A stretch of 34,768 nucleotides of DNA from Phycisphaerae bacterium. GTDB lineage: Bacteria; Planctomycetota; Phycisphaerae; Sedimentisphaerales; Anaerobacaceae. This document shows, piece by piece, positions 16,043-23,854 of this stretch. Made by a program: the position numbers and the translations under genes. The notes under the pieces are model-generated. The model saw nothing but the letters and a program-made list of their open reading frames with translations, did no database searches and had not been told where the DNA came from. The DNA lies in contig JAIPFM010000038.1 in the NCBI GenBank assembly GCA_021736645.1, positions 1 to 34,768 of the forward strand. The letters run 5' to 3'. Each line of letters starts with the position of its first letter. Within the stretch, counting starts at the first letter, position 1.

Positions 16043-17914
16043 TTACGGACCTGTCGAATTCTGCGACATGCCGTCATTGTTCTCGCATGTGACATCCGTG
16101 CAGGCCTTTAGGGTGATGGGCACCTTTCCGTCGGGCGACTTGCTATTTACGATGGTGAGGCCCTTCACGCTTCTGGCTGAGATGCCGCACTGATCGAACA
16201 CGTTGTTCTCGATGCGTATGTTCTCGTGGACCGGTTTGTCCGGCTCGGCCGTTGAATTGTGCGGATTGATCCACACAGCCGGCGATCCGTTCTGGCCGCA
16301 CGCAATGAACCGGTTGCCGCGAATGGTCATATCGCGGATCGGGCCCGACTCAAACCACCCCTCGGCGTCATCCTCCACCAGGATGGCCGCCATGTGCGTG
16401 CGAATAAAGGTATTGTCCTCGACCACCACCTTGCCGCGTGTGGTGATCAGAAAACCGCGGCAGGAGGTCATTTCCGTTGTGCAGTCCCTGATCGTCACGT
16501 TCGGGTACCAGGTGACATTGTCCACCACATCGTCTTTCTCGAACTCCGGCGCAGACCCCGACAAAGTCAGCAGCCATTCCTTGTCCGTCTGGCGTTCTAT
16601 GGACGTCACTGTGCGGCGCGTGCCGGGACGCTCGCGCAGACTCGCATGATCGATCACGGCAATTTCATCGCCAGGCTGAAACGCGGCCATGCCGTAGGTC
16701 TGGGGCTGCATGAACCTGAGCAGGAGTTGATTGTCCGCGGTCCTGGCCAGGATGCGCAGGTGCGTGCCGTGGACATTGATCGGGTCATCCTGTGTGCCTG
16801 AGAAGCGGCAGGCCTCCACCCGAATGTCACCGCGGCATCCGGAGAAGTGGAATACATCGGCCCACGCCGGGCAGGTCCTGAAGGTCCCGGGCGGCGGCAC
16901 AACCTGGACATGCTGATACGTGATGCCCTCCGTGAACTGGCTGACAATGCCCATGCCTGTCAGGGCGTGAAACGTGCAGTCTCGAATGGCGATGTCCTTG
17001 CAGCGATTGTTGCAGGCGGACACTGTATCGCGTGTGACATTGCGGAACTGGAACTGACGCCCCTGGATCATATCCATGTGACCCTTGTCATACGTCAGGC
17101 GCACTGTACGTGATCCGAGGCCCTCGGCCCGCGCCGTGCTGAAAGGATCCCATCGTCCCATGCGCCAGGCATGTCTGGTTTCCAGATTCGCCTGCTGTAC
17201 CATGGTCCAGCCCGGCCCGATATCACCTGTCCAGGAGAAGACGCCCTGGTCAATCGCATAGGCCGATCCTTCTGCGATCCGCACGACCACGCTGTTGGGT
17301 TCCACGGCCATGACTCGGAATTCGGACACGGTCGGGCGCTTGAGATCAAATGTGAGGTTTGAATAGGTGATGTCCTCACAGTGGTCATTGACGAATTGCA
17401 CCATCCTGCCGGCAAACAGAATCTTTGCATGTGCATCACCGGTGATGCGCATGTGTTTTGCATTGTGACACAGGATGCCAATGGGGCGCGGCAGCTCAGG
17501 ATTGTCATTGGCATTGGACACAAACAGCTTGCGATGGACCGCGCTGTCAGCAGGCAGCTCATGGACACCGGGCGCAAATACAATGACAATCGGCTGATCT
17601 GCAGTGCCTGCACCGGAGGGTATTAAGGAGCCATTATGCGTGCCTTGCGCGATCTCGATGCGGTCCCCTGGTGCCAGCGACAGTCCATTCACTTTTGTAA
17701 GGCTCTTCCACGCACTATCGCGGCCTTTGCCGTCATGGCCATCCTCCCCCTTGACCGGATCCACATAATACGTTGTATTGCCAGGTGATTGGATCAGCCT
17801 GTCACCGGAAGGATAGAGATCGACTGCCACAGACTCCGCTGCAGGATCGAGCCGCTCGGCCGCCATGGCCGTGCAGGACAAGATGAACAGAAAGACAACA
17901 AACGCGTGTTTCAT
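16043..17914 (-). CDS. GH110 family alpha-galactosidase, right-handed beta-helix, secreted
   Basis: 623 residues from the ATG at 17914, which has AAGGAG seven nt upstream; an in-frame extension to 18037 has no such site and is not a signal peptide. The signal peptide ends near CTAMAAE. The opening TYYVDPVKGEDGHDGKG leads into a parallel beta-helix. Blocks I associate with GH110 follow: PTVSEFRVMAVEP, ADVFHFSGCRGDIRVE, GTQDDPINVHGTHLR with the acidic pair Asp376-Asp377, RGFLITTRGKVVVEDNTF, and AAILVEDDAEGWFESGPIRD. GH110 enzymes are inverting exo-acting alpha-1,3-galactosidases active on blood-group B type ends or algal galactans. It would act in the periplasm or outside. Neighbours are ADP-ribosylglycohydrolase-like and M55 genes in the same direction. 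Confidence 0.85.
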   Translation of the reverse strand: MKHAFVVFLFILSCTAMAAERLDPAAESVAVDLYPSGDRLIQSPGNTTYYVDPVKGEDGHDGKGRDSAWKSLTKVNGLSLAPGDRIEIAQGTHNGSLIPSGAGTADQPIVIVFAPGVHELPADSAVHRKLFVSNANDNPELPRPIGILCHNAKHMRITGDAHAKILFAGRMVQFVNDHCEDITYSNLTFDLKRPTVSEFRVMAVEPNSVVVRIAEGSAYAIDQGVFSWTGDIGPGWTMVQQANLETRHAWRMGRWDPFSTARAEGLGSRTVRLTYDKGHMDMIQGRQFQFRNVTRDTVSACNNRCKDIAIRDCTFHALTGMGIVSQFTEGITYQHVQVVPPPGTFRTCPAWADVFHFSGCRGDIRVEACRFSGTQDDPINVHGTHLRILARTADNQLLLRFMQPQTYGMAAFQPGDEIAVIDHASLRERPGTRRTVTSIERQTDKEWLLTLSGSAPEFEKDDVVDNVTWYPNVTIRDCTTEMTSCRGFLITTRGKVVVEDNTFIRTHMAAILVEDDAEGWFESGPIRDMTIRGNRFIACGQNGSPAVWINPHNSTAEPDKPVHENIRIENNVFDQCGISARSVKGLTIVNSKSPDGKVPITLKACTDVTCENNDGMSQNSTGP

Positions 17915-18033
17915 TAAGATGCTCCTTTTTGACGGGGCACAAAAAACGCCCCCTATTATCAAGATGACATCGTATCTTGAGCGTCCCCGATTCTCAATGT
18001 TTTTCTGGGGCCGGAGCCTTCTCGCGCTAGACG

Positions 18034-19137
18034 TCAATCGCCAGGTTGCACGAGCAGTCTGCTGATCTCGGCAGCGATCTCATTCCGGTCCATCAGGGCG
18101 TCGAAGAATTCATCAAGGGTCGCAGCGTGTATCAGACCGAGAAGGGTCCCGAGCACTGCGCCGCGGTGCACGTTGTCGCCGCCCAGGTTGGTGTTGGCCA
18201 GGAGGGCCTGCTTGGGTTCCTCAAGATATTTGTAGGCCAGGTAGAGGACACTTGGCCAGGAATCGCTGATGTAACAGGCAGGTGAAAACAGGCCACCCAC
18301 CACATCCCTGTCAGGGCGTTGTTTTGCAGTCAGCGATAACAGGTTCAACCCCATGCTGGCCTGTGCTGCCTTCACAAGCAGGTCCTCTGGCGACTGGTTC
18401 TGTGTACGAAATAGCAGGCCATCCAGGAGCTCGACATAGGCGACACAGATACGGGCCAGTTCCTGATCCGGATGGGTCAGAAACAGATGTGTCCGAGCGA
18501 GTGTCTGTACCGCCTCAAACGGTGCGCCCTGGACGCGTTCTGCAAGCACCAGCGGCGCGATGGTCACCAATGCGCCGATCGATGCGGTATCGTGGGTCAC
18601 GGCCCCGCACAGATCTTTGGGCTTGCCACTTTCCAGGTTTGCGAAGAAGCCCCGATGGTATGACTCCGCATAGGTGTCCCGGTGCAGGGGCGGGTCCGCC
18701 ATCATAAATGCGATGTAGGCATCCAGGAAACGATCCTTGTCGTAGTGACGATCACAGGCCCACATGGTACGCATGAGAACGCGTGCACAGTGGGCATTGA
18801 GTGTATTCTCACCGGCCTGCATCTGTTGGTGGTAGTGCTGATTCGGTTGTCCCCAGAACTGCCGTTTGCCTTTCAGAATCACCTCACCCACAATCTCTCG
18901 CTGAGAAACACCAGTCGCCTGCGTACCTCTTCCGCCCCTGGCCGTGGAATGGAGTGACATGATCGACGAAGGATGAAAACTTGGAGCCGCTTCCAGTTTT
19001 CGGATCCCACCGGGAAATGCCTGTTCGATATCCAAAGGATTGTAGTACCAGTGGACCGGCATGGCCAGGGCATCAGCCACGAACAGAGATTTCATCGCAG
19101 CAATGGCTCTTTCCTGTAGCAGAGTTGTTTTACCCAT
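18034..19137 (-). CDS. ADP-ribosylglycohydrolase superfamily protein with altered metal motifs
   Basis: 367 residues from the ATG at 19137 (AAGGA eight nt upstream; a GTG at 19158 is less likely). The all-helical ADP-ribosylglycohydrolase fold is indicated by FVADALAMPVHWYYN near residues 19-33, THDTASIGALV at 181-191 and NLGGDNVHRGAVLG at 317-330. In DraG/ARH3 enzymes these positions read GDA-G-P, DDT and GGDTD, and the aspartates hold two metal ions. Here they are partly replaced, and a distinctive QAGENTLNAHCAR block (107-119) is present, as in a poorly known subfamily. No signal peptide, so it is cytoplasmic. Substrate is unknown: it may cleave an N- or O-glycosidic bond in a sugar product of this cluster rather than ADP-ribosyl protein. 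Confidence 0.75.
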   Translation of the reverse strand: MGKTTLLQERAIAAMKSLFVADALAMPVHWYYNPLDIEQAFPGGIRKLEAAPSFHPSSIMSLHSTARGGRGTQATGVSQREIVGEVILKGKRQFWGQPNQHYHQQMQAGENTLNAHCARVLMRTMWACDRHYDKDRFLDAYIAFMMADPPLHRDTYAESYHRGFFANLESGKPKDLCGAVTHDTASIGALVTIAPLVLAERVQGAPFEAVQTLARTHLFLTHPDQELARICVAYVELLDGLLFRTQNQSPEDLLVKAAQASMGLNLLSLTAKQRPDRDVVGGLFSPACYISDSWPSVLYLAYKYLEEPKQALLANTNLGGDNVHRGAVLGTLLGLIHAATLDEFFDALMDRNEIAAEISRLLVQPGD

Positions 19138-19161
19138 GGGTGATTCCTTGGATGTCACATT

Positions 19162-19192
19162 TTAAACTTCACCCTTCACACTTCACTTCAAG
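19162..19192 (-). repeat. heptamer array overlapping a stop codon, unit TGAAGNN (minus strand)
   Basis: Minus-strand units are TGAAGTG, TGAAGGG, TGAAGTT. The TGA stop of the GH141-like gene (19188-19190) is itself at the array's upstream edge, so the array starts at the stop codon. Confidence 0.6.
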
Positions 19193-21077
19193 GCCGAGAC
19201 AAACGCCCTGCATTCGACACGTCCATCATGGGGATGCCCAACTGAGTGACACAGGAATCCGGGCCAAAGCGAACACGACCCGATTTGTACTCGAGCAATT
19301 TCGGGTTAGCCATGGTATTGGTCTCATTGGTCTCGAGTGGGCCCCGGCCTGCAGCACTGTAGTCCTTGAGGTGCACACCTGTGACCACGCCTTTGCCGCT
19401 AAACAGCACGTTTTGCTTCAAGGTCAGTTCATCCACGTTGTCGATCTGAATGGCCCCTGCAGCCACAATCACATTGCGTTCCACGAGAAACTGGGTACAG
19501 CGAGGAAAGGTCAGTCGCATGTCACCATCATACACAAAGACATTGTTACGGATGGTGTTCTTGAGGGCCATGTGGTTGTGGGACGGTCTGGCCACACCAT
19601 AGGACAGGTTGCCCTCCACCACACAGTCTTCACTGCGCTCATCCAGGTAGTAGGCCGAAGACCCATACCCGCCTGTATCGTCAATGTCGTGAATGAGATT
19701 GCCCCGCAAGACCATGTTCTTGCCTGCAAAGCAGTAGATGCCGCCCCCATCGTGCAGGACCTGCATGGCCTGGTAAATGTGGTTCGCTTCAATGCGGCTG
19801 TTCAACCCGCCGCAGTTGATCGCTGTATAGGGCGTGTCGTGGATCTCGTTGTGCGTGATCACGGTCTCGCCGCCCCCCACCACGGCAATGGCACTGGGAT
19901 AGGTGAGTCCCACGTGGTCGATGGTATTGTTGTGTATGGTGCAGCCCCCGGCTCGAATACCGCAGGCTCCGACATGATGTACGTGACAACGTTCAATCTG
20001 CACACCGCCGCCGCGCACATTGATGCCCTGACCGCCGCAGTTGACGATTTCAAGATCCAGCAGGCGACAGGCCTGGGCCTGGGTCACATTCACGGCCCCG
20101 TCAAAACGGCCTGCGCCGAATCCCCCGGCCTGAAGCGGCGTGGTGGTGACGCTCAGGGTCAGACCCTGGATCGTGACATCCTTCACGGGCAACTGACGCG
20201 TCCCCTCCAAGCGAATGATCGACTCCACACGCGGTGCAAGGACTTTGATTCGGTCCATGTCCTCGCCGGGCAGGGGCCAGTACACCACCTTGCCTGCAGC
20301 GCGATCCAGCATCCATTGACCGGGGCGCGTCATGCCCTCGCGCGTATTGAAGATTTCATATTTGTGGACGCCAAAGGCGCCGGCAGGATGGCCCGCGGCG
20401 CTGGAAAAGGTCAGGCGATTCGCGGCACGATCCATGGACTTGACACCCACCAGCGAATCGTCCCACATGTGGTACACACGGATCTCCGCATTGCGCACTT
20501 CAAAATCCGGCCCAATGTCCTCGGGCTTGAAGATCATCGTGGTGAGTTCTTCCTGCGTGGGCTTTCGCTGCCAGCCGCCGCCTGTGGTGGACATCCATCG
20601 CACGTCAAACTGACTCAGATGGGTCAAGGTGCCTTGCTCAGGGTACTTCGCACGCGTAGCCGTACGTCCATTCACCACCAGGGTACGGAAATCCCAGGTG
20701 CCCTCTTTCACGCCGGGCAGGGACGCCGAATATAGATGGTCACCCTCCTTCTGCCAGTCGGCGATCAACGATCCCCCATACAGCGTGACATCAGCGTCTT
20801 CAGCAGCACGCAGTGTCAGGCCGCTGTCTTCGCCGGTCAGGACAATGGGCTGGTCTATGTGGTACGTACCTGCATCCACCATAAGGGTGTGAGGCTTGGA
20901 CTCGGCATGCCTGCGAGCAGCAGTCAGGGCCCCGCTGATCGTGGCCCAGGGACCTTCAAGACTCTGGTCGCTGCCTGTGGGTGACACCCGGAATGTCGCG
21001 GCCTGCAAAGGCTGCATGGCCAAGAGACCAACAATCAAGGCCAACCAATAGTGGCCAATGTATGTACGTTTCAACAT
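19188..21077 (-). CDS. secreted right-handed beta-helix glycosidase, GH141-like
   Basis: 629 residues with a signal peptide ending QPLQAA. The N-terminal part (ATISGALTAARRH, MVDAGTYHIDQPIVLTGEDS, VTLYGGSLIADW, WDFRTLVVNGRTATRAKYPE) has the pattern of GH141-type proteins: a GtY block, a DSG block, a GG-x-I-x-W block and a VNG-x-R-x-RARYP block. The beta-helix continues through residue 600, with LHDGGGIYCFAGKNM and GSSAYYLDERSEDCVVEGN, which in this type of enzyme surround the active-site groove. GH141 members include alpha-L-fucosidase and xylanase activities; which applies is not visible. It is flanked by GH172 and ADP-ribosylglycohydrolase-like genes in the same direction. Confidence 0.7.
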   Translation of the reverse strand: MLKRTYIGHYWLALIVGLLAMQPLQAATFRVSPTGSDQSLEGPWATISGALTAARRHAESKPHTLMVDAGTYHIDQPIVLTGEDSGLTLRAAEDADVTLYGGSLIADWQKEGDHLYSASLPGVKEGTWDFRTLVVNGRTATRAKYPEQGTLTHLSQFDVRWMSTTGGGWQRKPTQEELTTMIFKPEDIGPDFEVRNAEIRVYHMWDDSLVGVKSMDRAANRLTFSSAAGHPAGAFGVHKYEIFNTREGMTRPGQWMLDRAAGKVVYWPLPGEDMDRIKVLAPRVESIIRLEGTRQLPVKDVTIQGLTLSVTTTPLQAGGFGAGRFDGAVNVTQAQACRLLDLEIVNCGGQGINVRGGGVQIERCHVHHVGACGIRAGGCTIHNNTIDHVGLTYPSAIAVVGGGETVITHNEIHDTPYTAINCGGLNSRIEANHIYQAMQVLHDGGGIYCFAGKNMVLRGNLIHDIDDTGGYGSSAYYLDERSEDCVVEGNLSYGVARPSHNHMALKNTIRNNVFVYDGDMRLTFPRCTQFLVERNVIVAAGAIQIDNVDELTLKQNVLFSGKGVVTGVHLKDYSAAGRGPLETNETNTMANPKLLEYKSGRVRFGPDSCVTQLGIPMMDVSNAGRLSRP

Positions 21078-21120
21078 AGTCGTTTGTCCTCTCGAATAAT
21101 TGATCGAATGAGCCTGTTCT

Positions 21121-21182
21121 GCAACCCTGAACCCCTAATCCGTAAACCGTAAACCCTGACCCCTGACCCCTGAACCCTAATT
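21121..21182 (-). repeat. heptamer array containing the GH172 stop codon
   Basis: Minus-strand units: TTAGGGT, TCAGGGG, TCAGGGG, TCAGGGT, TTACGGT, TTACGGA, TTAGGGG, TTCAGGG. The TAG stop of the GH172 gene (21177-21179) is part of the first unit, so the array begins at the stop and fills most of the gap to the next gene. Confidence 0.8.
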
Positions 21183-22262
21183 CGTCCAGACATCGGCAGT
21201 CCGGGCTTCCACTGTGGGCAGTGGGTCCAGCGCAGCGCTGGGCACCGGTTCATACCAGAAGGTTGAACAGGACCAGTCGTCCTGCGTCTCGGCCAGACCA
21301 TTTTTCCAGGCGATCTGCTGGATGGTGATGCGGCATTCTTTTTGCCAGACAATGGGATCGGGCAGGTGCCACCTGTACATGGAGATGAAATTCTTCTGAT
21401 TCAGACTGCAGCCGTTATACAGATAGGGGGTCTGTTGTATACCATAGGACAAGCCCACATAGTCTTCGCTGCCTGTACCGCACAGTGTGGGAAATTCCGT
21501 GTCACCATCCATGTACACCTTGATCTCGCCCTCGCCCCACCACTGGTCCGGGTGCAGGTTGCGTATGCCAATGACCGCGCCCATATAGCGACCCTTGTTT
21601 GTACGCTTGGGCAGGATCTCGAAATCCTGCTTGAGTGTGGTGGGATTTTCCCTGCGGAACAGGCAGTGCAGACGCCCCACATCGCGGGGATGCCTGTCCG
21701 CAATCGTGTAGTCGATCTGATAAAACAGGGGCACGTTGCCTTTGCCTTCATTGGTGAGCGTAATCCTGGCGCGCCTGGTGAAGGGCATGGGCAGCCAGAT
21801 GTTCATGCCTGCATTTTCTCCCAGAGAATGTACTGCAGAGTCGTATGCCTGGACCTTGCCATGGGCAAATCCCATGAAGTCACCAATCGGACATTCGATG
21901 CTGGGGTGGTCCTGGTCGTCCCACCATGCCCTGATCACCAGGGATCGAAGATTCGTGGGGGCCTTGTTGGTGGTCATCCAGATATGGCGGATCGTGCCGG
22001 GGCCTTCAATGTCACAGAGCTGCACGGTCTGGCCTGCCTTGAAATCAATGGAGGGCTTTCCCTTGCGTGTGGGACCGAGGTTGCTGGCTGCCTGGCCCCC
22101 TTGACCTGGGGCCCCTGTGGGATTCTCAAAACAGATTGACCGTGAAATCAGGCCGGTATTCAGGGCATAGGGCTCAGTCACGATGTTGGGGGACTGCACT
22201 TGGCAGCTCGATACCAGCAAACATACACTGATAAGTCCTGCGAGAGTTAAGCGTGACACCAT
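21177..22262 (-). CDS. GH172 (DUF2961) family lipoprotein
   Basis: 361 residues from the ATG at 22262, with AAAGGGA upstream; an upstream GTG adds seven residues only. A lipobox LVSSC puts the lipid at Cys20. Family blocks are clear: ICFENPTGAPGQGGQA, DIEGPGTIRHIWMTT, WGEGEIKVYMDGDTEFPTL and CGTGSEDYVGLSYG, where Glu266 is the expected catalytic glutamate. DUF2961 proteins are now GH172, with fructofuranosidase/difructose anhydride and D-arabinofuranosidase members, so a furanose-specific exo-enzyme is expected. It is probably anchored to a membrane and acts on exported glycans. Downstream gap to the GH141-like gene is about 100 nt, mostly repeats. Confidence 0.85.
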   Translation of the reverse strand: MVSRLTLAGLISVCLLVSSCQVQSPNIVTEPYALNTGLISRSICFENPTGAPGQGGQAASNLGPTRKGKPSIDFKAGQTVQLCDIEGPGTIRHIWMTTNKAPTNLRSLVIRAWWDDQDHPSIECPIGDFMGFAHGKVQAYDSAVHSLGENAGMNIWLPMPFTRRARITLTNEGKGNVPLFYQIDYTIADRHPRDVGRLHCLFRRENPTTLKQDFEILPKRTNKGRYMGAVIGIRNLHPDQWWGEGEIKVYMDGDTEFPTLCGTGSEDYVGLSYGIQQTPYLYNGCSLNQKNFISMYRWHLPDPIVWQKECRITIQQIAWKNGLAETQDDWSCSTFWYEPVPSAALDPLPTVEARTADVWTN

Positions 22263-22334
22263 CGTTATCCCTTTCAATAGCACACCTCTGCTTTGTGCAG
22301 AAGTGTTGGTTAAAACAACTCATTTTTCCATACA

Positions 22335-22420
22335 CTGAATACTGAAAACTGTATACTACAGGGCTTTTTGCAAAAGTCCTGTTAAAACTGAAAACCACAG
22401 GGCTTTCAGCCAAAGCCCTG
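22335..22420 (-). repeat. composite element: heptamers plus hairpin copies B and C
   Basis: 22335-22382 matches 15046-15093 at 42 of 48 positions by eye. It contains hairpin copy B at 22359-22381 (CAGGGCTTTT / AAAAGTCCTG, one G-T pair). After a short heptamer stretch (AAAACTG, AAAACCA), copy C at 22398-22420 is a perfect 9-bp hairpin (CAGGGCTTT / AAAGCCCTG, 5-nt loop). Copy C ends three bases from the stop codon of the Gfo/Idh/MocA gene at 22424. Confidence 0.7.
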
Positions 22421-22423
22421 TTA

Positions 22424-23815
22424 TTAAAGTGCCCACCCCGCACGGTAGTCATAGTGCAGATACTGGTTCGCTTGAGGCATATTCGTGACAGTCATGGCGT
22501 CACTGTCCCAGAGGAGCTTCCTGCCGCCCACACGCACGCAGACCGTACCCAGCAGCACGGCCTCTGTCATGGGACCTGCAAACTCGAAACTCGATGCCGT
22601 GGGCGTGCCTTCCTTTACAGCCTTAATCCATTCTTCATAGTGGCCGATGGACCGAGGCAGTGTCTTGGGAGGACGTTTGTACGCACGCATCTTAGACAGG
22701 GGAATCAGGCTGGGACTTTCACCGCCCCACCCTGACACCAGCATGGTGCCTTGATCGCCCTTCAGGATCAGGCCGTCTTCCCTGGGCAATGCCATGTCAT
22801 CTTCCATATCTCTGGGACGCGGGGGCGTCAGTCCGCCGTCATACCAGTGGAGCGTGACAGGCGGCAGATCGCCCCTGGCAGGAAACTCATAATGTACCGT
22901 GGAGGCCAGGGGCAGTGTCTCTTTAAACACAGGCGTGGAACTGGCATGCACACTGGTCGGCGCGCCAAGCTTGAGCGCGGAAAACGCAGGGGCCAGGTTA
23001 TGGATGCCCATGTCACCGAGTCCGCCGGACCCGAAGTCCCACCAGCCGCGCCAGGCAAACGGCACATAGGCGGGGTGATAGGGCCGATGCGGTGCAGGTC
23101 CCAGCCACAGGTCCCAATCCAGAGTTTTTGGGATCGGCGGTGTGTCTTTCGGACGATCAATCCCCTGCGCCCACCACAAGGGCATCCTGCCCTGATGCGT
23201 GGGCCGGTCCGACCAGCAATGGACTTCACGCACCTGGCCAATGGCCCCATCCATGAGCCATTCCTTGATCAATCGATTACCCTCGAAGGCCATGCCCTGG
23301 TTCCCCATCTGCGTGGCGACCCCGGCCTGTTTCGCTGCCAGTGTCAAGGCCCGGGCTTCGCCCACGGTTCGTGTGAGGGGCTTTTCACAGTACACATGTT
23401 TCCCAAGTTTCATGGCAGTCATGGAGATGACGGCATGGGTGTGATCCGGTGTGGCAATCACCACGGCATCCAGATCCTTTTCCTGTACCAGCATCTCGCG
23501 ATAGTCACGATAGCGTCTGGCTGAAGGATACCGTTTAAACACGCCGTCTGCATAGTCCCAGTCCACATCGCACAGGGCCACAATGCGCTCGGATTCCACA
23601 CCGCGCAGGTCATCCGAACCTCGCCCCCCAATGCCGATACCGGCGATGGTGAGCTTGTCACTGGGCGCCGTATAATTCGCCCCGCCCAGCACATGACGCG
23701 GGACAATGGTAAAGGCTGCTGTGGTTGCAGCGGTCTGTTTGATGAACTGACGTCTTGACAGCCCATCCGTCTTTGATTCTGTCTCTGATACAGAGTATGG
23801 TTCCGGCTTGGTCAT
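22424..23815 (-). CDS. Tat-exported Gfo/Idh/MocA family oxidoreductase
   Basis: 463 residues from the ATG at 23815 (GAGG upstream; a GTG at 23830 is possible). A twin-arginine signal SRRQFIK (20-26) precedes a hydrophobic stretch. The Rossmann domain has IAGIGIGGRG near 57-66 and a catalytic-type lysine at 145 in CEKPLT. The C-terminal domain has WWDFGSGGLGDMGIHN. Exported members of this family carry NAD(P) tightly and oxidise or epimerise sugars, or act as NAD-dependent glycosidases (GH109). Tat export of a folded, cofactor-loaded protein fits. The substrate is unknown. It follows the MttB-like gene by 39 nt, so co-transcription is likely. Confidence 0.88.
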   Translation of the reverse strand: MTKPEPYSVSETESKTDGLSRRQFIKQTAATTAAFTIVPRHVLGGANYTAPSDKLTIAGIGIGGRGSDDLRGVESERIVALCDVDWDYADGVFKRYPSARRYRDYREMLVQEKDLDAVVIATPDHTHAVISMTAMKLGKHVYCEKPLTRTVGEARALTLAAKQAGVATQMGNQGMAFEGNRLIKEWLMDGAIGQVREVHCWSDRPTHQGRMPLWWAQGIDRPKDTPPIPKTLDWDLWLGPAPHRPYHPAYVPFAWRGWWDFGSGGLGDMGIHNLAPAFSALKLGAPTSVHASSTPVFKETLPLASTVHYEFPARGDLPPVTLHWYDGGLTPPRPRDMEDDMALPREDGLILKGDQGTMLVSGWGGESPSLIPLSKMRAYKRPPKTLPRSIGHYEEWIKAVKEGTPTASSFEFAGPMTEAVLLGTVCVRVGGRKLLWDSDAMTVTNMPQANQYLHYDYRAGWAL

Positions 23816-23854
23816 CTTACTTGTCCTCACTTCTTCAATGGATTCACGCTCATG

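Noticed and set aside
17915..18037. 41-residue N-terminal extension of the GH110 protein
   Set aside because: The extension would hide the signal peptide, and AAGGAG lies just before the ATG at 17914.
18981..20735. 584-codon plus-strand frame opposite the GH141-like gene
   Set aside because: Antisense shadow, rich in His, Arg and Gly as such shadows are, with no domain.
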